This document shows positions 1 to 8,000 of a stretch of DNA of 64,000 bases, piece by piece. The stretch is from Candidatus Rifleibacteriota bacterium (GTDB lineage: Bacteria; Muiribacteriota; Ozemobacteria; Ozemobacterales; Ozemobacteraceae), in contig JANJUX010000026.1 of NCBI GenBank assembly GCA_024710355.1, positions 1-64,000 of the forward strand, given 5' to 3'. Numbering within the stretch: position 1 is the first letter of the stretch; each line of letters begins with the position of its first letter. The notes beneath the pieces were generated by a model that saw only the letters and a program-made list of their open reading frames with translations, was not told where the DNA came from and ran no database searches. The translations under genes and the position numbers were made by a program.

Positions 1-40
1 CAAGGTCAGCATTCAGCCGGATCACGACAAGTGTCATGTG

Positions 41-584
41 CAGGCCCAGCACACGGGCGCGTGGATTGAAACTGGGCGAAATCGTGTTGAATCCCGATCC
101 CGAAGTCGCGCCCCACACGGGCGCGTGGATTGAAACTGCACTCTGGCGACGATCAGCCGCCAGACAGAGTCGCGCCCCACACGGGCGCGTGGATTGAAAC
201 TATCAGCCGTAGTCTTTTGATTCCAGCCATAAGTCGCGCCCCACGCGGGCGCGTGGATTGAAACAAACAGTATTGAATTTGATAATTTAAGACCCAGTCG
301 CGCCCCACGCGGGCGCGTGGATTGAAACAAAAAATGGGGTGAAGCCTGATGATAACTAGAGTCGCGCCCCACGCGGGCGCGTGGATTGAAACGGCCCTGT
401 TAAGATTGTTGATACTGGCCGTTGGTCGCGCCCCACGCGGGCGCGTGGATTGAAACAAAGTTAGAATCATGGAAAATGAATTCTTGGCGTCGCGCCCCAC
501 GCGGGCGCGTGGATTGAAACAGGTTTGCAGACAAGCTACTCAGAAGTCGCTAGTCGCGCCCCACGCGGGCGCGTGGATTCCAGC
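41..584 (+). CRISPR. CRISPR array, type I-C-like repeats, 9 repeats and 8 spacers
   Basis: Nine 32-base repeats start at 41, 105, 169, 233, 297, 361, 425, 489 and 553, separated by eight spacers of exactly 32 bases, giving a constant 64-base period. The repeat begins GTCGCGCC, contains a 7-bp GC palindrome and ends GATTGAAAC, which is the I-C repeat style. Repeats 1-3 carry CACAC where repeats 4-9 carry CACGC. Repeat 1 (41-72) is badly degraded in its first ten bases, and repeat 9 loses its last five bases (from 580). In the usual I-C orientation the leader and cas genes lie to the left, outside the window, and the right end is the trailer. Bases 1-40 show no further repeat. Bases 585-722 hold no gene I can support. 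Confidence 0.97.
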
Positions 585-722
585 TTGATACCGACAACTA
601 CCTGCTTGTTATTATCGAGATCAAAAGCTGCCTGGGTGGCTGTCTTGAAAATCAGGCAATAATAGCTCGGGTAAGTTTTCCCTGGTTTTGTCTGGCTCAA
701 AAAGCCCTATGAGCAAAAAAAC

Positions 723-1049
723 TCAGGATTTTTTCTTCTTTGGTTTCGCTGCCGGAAGTTCTTTCGCGGTGATGCGGAGAAGCTCGGTGAACCATTCGCG
801 GTCTTCGAGGCGGCCGTCTATGAGAAGGGCCGGTTTGGCACCGGGATAGGGAAGCCCCTCGGTAACTTCTCCGATGAAAGCTCTGCCGCCGTTGGTCGGT
901 TTGACAAAGCATTGATTGTCGCAGATCAGAGCCACAACCTTGTCGTCAAAGTAGAGGGCATACTCGCCAAACATCTTGCGAAACCTGACCCGGTCGTGGC
1001 ACTCGATCTGGTCCATTACAAATTCAATAAAACCTGCATCTGTAGACAT
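723..1049 (-). CDS. TfoX N-terminal domain protein
   Basis: This 108-residue protein matches the TfoX-N (Sxy-like) single-domain family: an RKMFGEYALYFDDKVVALI block followed by CFVKPTNGG and a basic lysine-rich tail. TfoX/Sxy proteins act in competence regulation in gamma-proteobacteria, but stand-alone TfoX-N proteins in other phyla have no settled role. The start is preceded by a GGGGAAAA ribosome-binding stretch. It stands alone on the minus strand beside the CRISPR trailer. The family call is fairly sure; the function is unknown. Confidence 0.8.
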   Translation of the reverse strand: MSTDAGFIEFVMDQIECHDRVRFRKMFGEYALYFDDKVVALICDNQCFVKPTNGGRAFIGEVTEGLPYPGAKPALLIDGRLEDREWFTELLRITAKELPAAKPKKKKS

Positions 1050-1130
1050 ATTTTCCCCTTGCCGTCGAAGGTTTCAGACATGAAGCAAAAAAGACTGAAT
1101 TCTCAGTGTCATCATACTCCCCAGTGCCGG

Positions 1131-1598
1131 TCAGCGCGGTGAGCCGGCGGGCTGATAACCGTAGGTGAGCCAGCCATGCAGGCCGGCTGGGTATTCGATT
1201 ATGCTCTGATAGCCCAGAGTTCTGAGATCGGCTACGAAAGAGGCCAGCTGACCACCTTCGATGCCCGGGTAGACGATCGTCAGACTGCCGGAAGCGCTGA
1301 GAACAGCGGCGAAACTCGCCGGTGGCATGTCGTCGTAGACGATGACGGCCCCGGGAATGCTTATGTCACGGGTCTGATTTCTGGTGCGGTATTCAACCAG
1401 CTGCAGCGGCGCACCTGACTTCAGCAGACCGGCGAGAGTGTCGGCACTGATGCTCGAATCAGGGACGGCAAAGGTCACTGAGGCGACTGCCGTGCAGCCA
1501 TTGCCCGGACAACCGCCGGTGCAGGCAAAGGCGGGTATCAGCGCGGCCAGAATCAGGCCGGCAGACAATATGAATTCACGGCTTTTCCGGTTGGGCAT
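1131..1598 (-). CDS. exported rhodanese-fold protein lacking the catalytic cysteine
   Basis: This 155-residue protein has an N-terminal hydrophobic signal ending near AFAC (residues 23-26). The cleavage could be by signal peptidase I; the site is a poor lipobox. The rest has the rhodanese order: a mid-chain PGAVIVYDD strand, the loop strand LTIVYPGIEGG (about 106-116) and a closing LGYQSIIEYPAGLHGW block resembling the usual terminal GG-x-x-x-W motif. The active-site cysteine that follows the VY strand in sulfurtransferases is proline here (P111), so it should not transfer sulfur. It overlaps the ankyrin gene by 23 bases and is the last gene of the long minus-strand run. A binding or scaffolding role is inference. 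Confidence 0.6.
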   Translation of the reverse strand: MPNRKSREFILSAGLILAALIPAFACTGGCPGNGCTAVASVTFAVPDSSISADTLAGLLKSGAPLQLVEYRTRNQTRDISIPGAVIVYDDMPPASFAAVLSASGSLTIVYPGIEGGQLASFVADLRTLGYQSIIEYPAGLHGWLTYGYQPAGSPR

Positions 1599-2274
1599 AG
1601 CGTTTTATCATGTTTACAAGCAGGGCATTGCTGGCACTCGCCGCCATGTCGATCGGCAGACGGCCGTCGTTTCTCGCCAGAGCCGGGTTCGCACCCCCGA
1701 CGAGAAGAACCTGGGCGGCAAGATGTGCCAGGCTGCCGCCGCAGAGATGCAGGGGCGTTTCACCTGCCTGATTACGGCAGTCAGGGTTGGCCCCACATTG
1801 GAGAAGAGTGGCGATGACGCCAACCAGCCCATTGCGCGCCGCAATATGCAGTGCCGTTTCACCTGCACTGTCGGCGGCGTTGACGTCGATGCCGGCCGAA
1901 GCCAGAAGCTGCGGAACCGTCAGCGGGCAGATCGTAACTTCGCCGGCCTGGGGCTGCGGATTGAAACAGAGAGCCTGAATGTTCACCGTGTGATGTAGAG
2001 CGTTGCGCCCGTCATTGCTGCGAAAATTGATGTCGGCACCCTGTGCCAGCAGTGAGGTTACCATTTCGACAGCACCAAGAGCGCAGGCATGATGCAGGGG
2101 CGTCATGCCGGCTGAATCGGTCGCATTGATCGCCGGGTTTTCCTGCATCGTCTGCCGGAACAGCTTTAAATCAAGGCTGCGTACCGCGATATGGAGTGGA
2201 TCGGCCGTGGCCGGGGACAGTGAAATGACAACGAGCGAAAGAGCCAGAAAAAGACAGGTAGACTTGTGCATCAA
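1576..2274 (-). CDS. exported ankyrin-repeat protein
   Basis: A signal peptide (residues 1-24, ending SPATA) precedes about five ankyrin repeats, with TPLHHACALGAVEMV, NALHHTV, TALHIAARNGL and TPLHLCGG as clear repeat openings. Ankyrin repeats are protein-binding scaffolds; the signal sequence places this one in the periplasm or outside the cell. Its start overlaps the stop of the upstream gene by four bases, implying translational coupling. One repeat is widened by a cysteine-containing insertion (roughly ALCFNPQPQAGEVTICPL). The partner is unknown; other secreted proteins of the same operon are candidates. Confidence 0.85.
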   Translation of the reverse strand: MMHKSTCLFLALSLVVISLSPATADPLHIAVRSLDLKLFRQTMQENPAINATDSAGMTPLHHACALGAVEMVTSLLAQGADINFRSNDGRNALHHTVNIQALCFNPQPQAGEVTICPLTVPQLLASAGIDVNAADSAGETALHIAARNGLVGVIATLLQCGANPDCRNQAGETPLHLCGGSLAHLAAQVLLVGGANPALARNDGRLPIDMAASASNALLVNMIKRYAQPEKP

Positions 2275-3050
2275 TGTTCTCCACAGGTGGGGCAGTCGAT
2301 AATTGCCGGCGCGGAAGCGGTGAAAACGGGCGGAACAGCGGACGGCTGGTGAAAAGCGTCGTTAAAGCGCAGAACATGCTCGCCGCCGTCGGTAACCTGG
2401 CCGAAATCAATGACGAGAGGCCTGGAAGAATTCTTTTCGAGCCTGATCAGATAGCCGCCGAGCGGCGAAATTATCGGGTCGACAAGTATGGTCGGCGAGA
2501 CAGTAAACTCATCGATGAAAAGCGGGTTACCGGCTGAATCGCTGACCCGTGTTAAAATTCTGACCTCTTCGCGTAATACCGTGCGGTACAGCTGATAAAG
2601 CTTGAAATTAAGGTCGTTGAGAATGATCGCATCATGGCCGGAAGCGGAAATTTCGAGCTGCAGACGGTAACAACCTGACGCCACGCTGCCAGTCGCTTCT
2701 GATTCAGGCTGTTGCAGCTGTGTGAAAGTTTCGGCAGAAGCATCTGCCCAGACAACGTCAAGGGCCGCAAGCAGATTGTCATAATCGCCCTGAGAAATGG
2801 GGGTAGAATCGGCACGGACCGCACGGAAAAGCCGGATCGGGCCGGTTGCCAGACCACAGTTGCGCATTTCTCTTTCGAATTTATCGCGAAACTGCAGCAG
2901 CGCATCAACGAGCGCATAAACCCCGGCATCGCCAGGCCCGCCGGTTTTTTCGACCTGTTTCCAGATGCTGGGTTCCATGGTGCAGGCCAGCAGAGGCTGT
3001 GGAGCCGGCAGCAGCAGAAACAGCAGAATGACCGTGAAAAGTTTATGCAT
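2271..3050 (-). CDS. unknown exported protein, likely lipoprotein
   Basis: I do not recognise this 259-residue protein. Residues 1-22 form a hydrophobic signal ending PLLAC, an acceptable lipobox, so it may be lipid-anchored. The mature part alternates helices and strands, with a C-terminal beta-rich region and a closing CPTCGEH, a CxxC pair that could bind metal or form a disulfide. It sits between the minor-pilin-like genes and the ankyrin gene, nine bases after the former and overlapping the latter by four, so it is almost certainly co-transcribed with both. Confidence 0.6.
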   Translation of the reverse strand: MHKLFTVILLFLLLPAPQPLLACTMEPSIWKQVEKTGGPGDAGVYALVDALLQFRDKFEREMRNCGLATGPIRLFRAVRADSTPISQGDYDNLLAALDVVWADASAETFTQLQQPESEATGSVASGCYRLQLEISASGHDAIILNDLNFKLYQLYRTVLREEVRILTRVSDSAGNPLFIDEFTVSPTILVDPIISPLGGYLIRLEKNSSRPLVIDFGQVTDGGEHVLRFNDAFHQPSAVPPVFTASAPAIIDCPTCGEH

Positions 3051-3059
3051 GTGCTTTCC

Positions 3060-3836
3060 TCAGTTCAGCGGCCAGGAACCTGCAGGTGCAGTTCTGACTT
3101 CGGCAACGGTGCGGTCATGAACCCTGGCTGTAATACGCTCGCTAAGCTGTACGATCGTTTTCGAGCGCGGCTTCTGCAGCATTACCTCAACGGTTATGAA
3201 GACTTCAGGGCGCCCGAGATCGACCGCGTCGGTGGCCTGCTGTACGTAAACGCCAATGCCGCTGACGTCTTCAAGGCTGATCGAAAAGTCACCGGTAACA
3301 TTGCCGAACGCAAATTTGCCGAGGTCGGGTGACCCCACTTCGGCCGGTGTTACAGTCGGCATCTGGTTCCAGTTGCCGGTCTGATAGCAACGCAGAACAT
3401 TTTTTCGGCATTCAAGGGCACAGCCTTTCCAGCTGCCTATTCTTGGCGCCTGACCCAGCTCAGGAACTGCCGGCACAAAAGGCGTGGTTATCGAAAAGAA
3501 CATTACCGCGTGGTCGCTGGCCGAAGCCAGTTTGTCGCGCCAGGTGCCGTTGACAAAAATATCGCGGCTGCCGCCCAGACGGTTGGTTTTGCCGTCAGGC
3601 TTGATTTCGTAGGCATGATTGGCTTTTTCGAGAGCTTCTTTGAGGCGCAGCAGAAAAATCTGTGCCTGCTTCTGCCGCTGCAGACGCCATGAGCCCGTGT
3701 CGAAGCCTGTCTGGCTCGAGCTGAAAACGCCAAAGGCAGAAATCATGAACATTGAAAAAACTGCGGTAGCGATGAGAATCTCGGTCAGAGTTATCCCGCG
3801 ATCGGCGCGCTGGTCAGTCATAAAATTGTCATTCAT
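3060..3836 (-). CDS. minor pilin-like protein (PilW/GspJ type)
   Basis: The N-terminus carries a class III prepilin signal: a short charged leader, then the cleavage context DRG|ITLTEILIA, with the conserved glutamate at +5 and a roughly 20-residue hydrophobic helix. The following SSSQTGFDTGSW and heptad-rich segment resemble the alpha-1 extension of PilW/GspJ-type minor pilins. Length (258 residues) fits. It starts one base after the stop of the preceding gene. An internal methionine at residue 6 is an alternative start. It probably belongs to the tip complex of a type IV pilus or a type II secretion pseudopilus, with assembly ATPases encoded elsewhere. Confidence 0.75.
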   Translation of the reverse strand: MNDNFMTDQRADRGITLTEILIATAVFSMFMISAFGVFSSSQTGFDTGSWRLQRQKQAQIFLLRLKEALEKANHAYEIKPDGKTNRLGGSRDIFVNGTWRDKLASASDHAVMFFSITTPFVPAVPELGQAPRIGSWKGCALECRKNVLRCYQTGNWNQMPTVTPAEVGSPDLGKFAFGNVTGDFSISLEDVSGIGVYVQQATDAVDLGRPEVFITVEVMLQKPRSKTIVQLSERITARVHDRTVAEVRTAPAGSWPLN

Positions 3837-3837
3837 G

Positions 3838-4428
3838 CTATAGCCTCGCTGTCTGACTGGCGTCGAGACTCATACGGTAGGTTCCAACCAGATCTTTGCC
3901 TTCGAGGCGCAGATTGACGACGATTTCGATGAAGCCTCGCTTGAAATCATCGGCAGACAGCAGCGAAAACTGGGTGGAGTAGGTGGCGATGCGCAGCGGT
4001 TCGGTGAATTTGTCACGGCTGTCGTCAGCATCAGGAATATGATTGAGGATGTCACGCGGATTGCCCGGATAGGCCCCTGTGAACTTGGCGAACGGCAGCG
4101 GGTTTGTGGCCGGCACGATTGGTGCCCCAAGGCCCGTTTCGCCTGCAGCGATCCGCCGATGATAGACCATGTGTCTGTAAGCCCTGAGAAAGAAGTCAGG
4201 GTAACGTTTGACCTTGAACAGGGCAATATTCTGAATGCCCCTGGCAAAGAATTCGGCCTGAATCTGGTCGAGCTGCAGTTTGCTGGTGACGGTCGCCTGC
4301 GAAAACGATTTAAGATAGGTGACGCCAAGCAGTAGAAGAATCGAGGCGATAGACAGCACCACCATGATCGCCATGCCGGCGCGGTTTGAGATCAACGCTG
4401 AAATCCTGTTTCTGCAGGGAATTGCCAT
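3838..4428 (-). CDS. minor pilin-like protein (PilX/GspK type)
   Basis: This 196-residue protein has a basic leader, then RAGMAIMVVLSIASILLLLG, a hydrophobic helix after a glycine but without the +5 glutamate. That lack is typical of PilX/GspK tip pseudopilins. The alpha-helical continuation (SKLQLDQIQAEFFARGIQN) also fits. It lies two bases after the PilV-like gene and one base before the PilW-like gene, giving the PilV-PilX-PilW set found in minor-pilin operons. The assignment rests on the N-terminus and neighbours; the globular domain is not recognisable by eye. Confidence 0.6.
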   Translation of the reverse strand: MAIPCRNRISALISNRAGMAIMVVLSIASILLLLGVTYLKSFSQATVTSKLQLDQIQAEFFARGIQNIALFKVKRYPDFFLRAYRHMVYHRRIAAGETGLGAPIVPATNPLPFAKFTGAYPGNPRDILNHIPDADDSRDKFTEPLRIATYSTQFSLLSADDFKRGFIEIVVNLRLEGKDLVGTYRMSLDASQTARL

Positions 4429-4430
4429 AT

Positions 4431-5012
4431 TTATGACTCCAGGTCGGCAACGAATGTGATTGCCGCCACTTCGCGTTCGTCGGTCATGCCGCCGACCGGC
4501 TTGACAGAAACGGTGATCTTGATAACCGCGTAAGGGGCACTGCTGCCGTCAAAGGTTTCGGCCGGGCGGTCCCTGAATATCCAGCTCGAAGGGGAAGCCG
4601 GGTTATAGGCCGGGTTCGGGAAGCTGAGCTCCATCAATGAATTGAACGTGATTTTCTGCCTTTTCAGGGTTGCGTGCACTCTGTAGGTGTGTTTGTCGAT
4701 TTTAACCTCGTCGCCAAGTTCGATTCCTTCGAGCGGGTTGTTGAACGTGTATTCGTCAGAGCCGGCCGAAACCAGAAATGAATCGAGCCTGGCGAAAGGA
4801 AGGGCTGAAAGCCGGTTGAGTCTGTCGACAAGAATCTGTAGAGCATCGCCCTGTCGGAAATCTGCCGTCGTGCCGCGGTGCCCGAAGCTGATGACGCCGG
4901 CGGCCGAGAAGGCAGCTGTGCAGAGGATCAGAAAAGCCAGCATGATCTCGACCAGGCTGATGCCTGATCGAGACCTGCGGGCGGTTTGAGTCATCACTTT
5001 GCCTTTCTTCAC
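4431..5012 (-). CDS. minor pilin-like protein (PilV/GspI type)
   Basis: A leader with several basic residues ends at RSG|ISLVEIMLAFLILC, a clear prepilin peptidase site with glutamate at +5, followed by a transmembrane helix. The 193-residue length and the ALQILVDRLNRLSALPF segment fit PilV/GspI-type proteins. Its start overlaps the stop of the 1473-residue secreted protein gene by four bases, so the two are translationally coupled. It would be processed by a prepilin peptidase encoded outside the window. Confidence 0.75.
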   Translation of the reverse strand: MKKGKVMTQTARRSRSGISLVEIMLAFLILCTAAFSAAGVISFGHRGTTADFRQGDALQILVDRLNRLSALPFARLDSFLVSAGSDEYTFNNPLEGIELGDEVKIDKHTYRVHATLKRQKITFNSLMELSFPNPAYNPASPSSWIFRDRPAETFDGSSAPYAVIKITVSVKPVGGMTDEREVAAITFVADLES

Positions 5013-8000
5013 TGACCGATGCGGTTGCGTTCGATTACCCTGAAATCGAGGCGAGTGGGCACGACATCGAATACCGCTTCGACCTTGCGCTTGTTGACCT
5101 GCGGGCTTACGCCGGGCGATGTGCCTGGCACGGCGTCAGAGGCGTAGGCCGCGGGGTTACTTGGCCAGGTTGTCGCATTGTCGCTGATTTCAAGAATGAC
5201 TTTGTAACGCCCCGGTTGTCTGAATACATACTGCAGCGGCAGATTGGCGCCGAAGGTGCCATCGGCGAGCGTTGTGCCGGCCGCGTCGACGATTTTGTAG
5301 GTCAGGGTTGCGACTGTGCCGGCGTTATCAGCGGTAAGGGTTTCAAAGCGCACTGGAACGTCGACTTCGAGTTCCTGACCTGCCGGGAAGAGGACGTTGG
5401 TAACCTGACCGGCGCTTAGCCTGAAGGGTGGCGCAAAGGCAGCGGTGTTGTCGTCGCGGTTCCAGTTTTCGGGGCCGTTATTGACAGACTCGTTCATGCC
5501 CGGGGCAGAGAAGCGCACCCAGGCCGGTGGAATCGCACCGGTGCCGGTTTCGATATTATTCGGAACCATGAAATTCTGGTCGAGGTATTTATCCTGGCTG
5601 GCTCTGACAAAGGCATTCGGGCGGTCATTGTCGCGAACCACGATCTGGCCACTCTTCTGGGCGGCGATGCTGAGGTCGTTGCCGGCACTGTAACAGGCTT
5701 CGCGCCAGGCCAGACCGAATTCGAGGTTCTTGTAGCCGCTGCTGTTGTTGGCGTGCTGCGGATGCATGCGCGGCGACCAGGACCCGTTGTAACCCCAGCG
5801 CTGATTGCCGTCTTTGGCCAGTTCGCGGCTGAAATGTGCCAGATCACTGAGGTTGATCGTGTAGACCCGATAAGAGAAGCTCTTGTTATAGAGCCCGCTC
5901 GTGCCGGTTATAGTGTCGAATTCAGCCTGACTGTTGATAGCCGCCGCTGCCAGCTTATATGACGCGTTCGAGCCGCTTGAATACCAGCGCCGCTGCTCGG
6001 CCTGCTCGGCAGTCATGGTTGATCCGGGCGCAACATTGGGCGGCATGATTCCGTGCACCGTATCATAGGTGAAAGTGCCGATCTGATTGGAAGTATTGTG
6101 ATAGACACGCAATTTGCTGCCAATCCCGGCGACTGTCGAATGATACGGATCGCGGCCGGGGTTGCCGATGCTGCTGTTTGCCATCGGATTGTTGTCGCCG
6201 ACCACAAAGATCAGTTGCGCCGGGTTGCCGGCCGGAGGTGATTCGGTCTCGTTCAGGCCCTCTCCTGTGGTGCCGTAAAGCGTATTGTTGTTGATGAAAT
6301 AAGCCTGCGACACCGGGCTCGTCGAACTGTTCGAAATGTCGGCATAGGGGTTGAGATAGAAGCGGTTCGGCGGCGTATTGTCGGTGACGAGCACTTCGGC
6401 ATCAGACCAGATACGCATGTTGATAACCCTCGGAACCGGTTTGGTTTCGCGAACCAGCGTGCCACCAACCCTGCGCCAGACTTCCTGGTAAATTTCGTAG
6501 CGGTAGGTTCTTCTGAAATCAACGCTGAGCGTGTAACTGGCTGGCTCAGATGGCACGGGAAAAAGCTGGCGCAGCTGTGTGAGCGGTAATGCAGCCTGGG
6601 TGGTGTTTATCTGTTTGTCGATAATGACCTCTGACCCGCGTTTCAGCTCAGATTTCCAGGTTACCGACAGGCCGCCAACCCATCTGACGCTGCCCGGGAT
6701 AAGGTTGTCGTCCTCGGGCTCAGGTGGTTCTTCGCTGGTCATGGAAGCAACACGGTTTACACCTCTTGCCAGATTGTAGTTCGACTCTCGCAGTCTGAGG
6801 CTCCAGTATGAGGGCGTGGTGGAATACTCAAGTTTCCAGCTGCCATCGGCATTTTGTACTGCCTTACTCGGAACGAGACTGCTGCCGTCGAGAATGAAAC
6901 CTGTTGGTGCAAGACTTGTATTGGCAGGGTTACAGAATGTGTGGCGGCATCTTTCGTTGCCCCAGAGAGCATTGTTACAGCCATAACCAAGGGCTGTGGG
7001 GCCTGGCTTATAATTCGAAAGCATCGGGTCGTTCGGGTTGGCCGAAGTGCCGATACCGCTCATGATGACACCGCGATCCTGCGGTGAAATTACCGGCGGA
7101 ACCTGCTTGATGCTGATCACAGACCAGGCATAGTTTTCGGAATCCTGGCCGGCCGAAACAAGCGGGACTTCAGTGAGCGGCGGTTTGAGAACGTCACCCT
7201 TGCGGCTGGACAGAGCGCCAACCGGGAGATCGCGGTAATCGTAATAACGATAGGTGACCTTGACGCCAACTCTGAATTTGCCGGCCCCTGGCGGGAAAAG
7301 AAACAGATAGTCACCGCTGACACCGTCGGTTTCCATGTCGAGAATCGTGGCCGGGGCGGTCATCAGCGCTCCATAACGATCGTGCGTCTGAATGACTTTC
7401 CAGTAGTAGCGAATACTTGATTTCTGGATGGTGTTGGGGAACTGACCGATGCGGCCGTTGCTGTTGGTGTCTTCGCCGACGTTGCCGAGGTTTACTTCGT
7501 TGGCGTCGAAGTATGGCGCGTTTTCGACCATGAACCAGTAATCTTTATCGTCGGTGTAATCGCCATTGGCGTCAGGAACAGCGTTTTCAAAGCCAGTGGT
7601 TGCCGAAACCATCGGACCGACGCAGTCGGTTCTGGCTTCGAGACTTGAAGGGCGGGGCGGTGAGGGGGAGTTGATTACTGCCAGTTCGGTTCTGATATTC
7701 GAATTGATTATCGGCGCCAGTTGCACAAAACCGGAAACCCATATTTTAGCGGAATTTATGTTGTTATCGGAGGTTATGTAGTCTCTGACAAAAGTGTTGG
7801 TGCCAAGCTTGACGCGGTTGTTCAGTTTTTCAATGCGGCCGCCCTGGTCATAAAGTCGGCGGTAGACGGTTTTATAGACATTCTGCTTGTATTCAGCCCT
7901 GAACAGTGGAATCCCGCCGGCCATAGTGCCGTTGGCAAACTTGCGGTTTTCGTTGCCGTCACGGAAAGAAGTCGTATTGACCGGTTCATACTCGGTTCGC

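Noticed and set aside
34..500. Two overlapping minus-strand frames of about 112-115 codons across the CRISPR array
   Set aside because: They are translations of the repeats (recurring FQSTRPRGAR and SIHAPAWGAT blocks), a known artefact of I-C arrays.
585..722. Readable short frames on both strands next to the CRISPR trailer
   Set aside because: About 40 codons without start sites or family match; not enough to call a gene remnant.
1384..1998. A 204-codon plus-strand frame
   Set aside because: Antisense shadow of the rhodanese-fold and ankyrin genes; the sense products have recognisable repeats.
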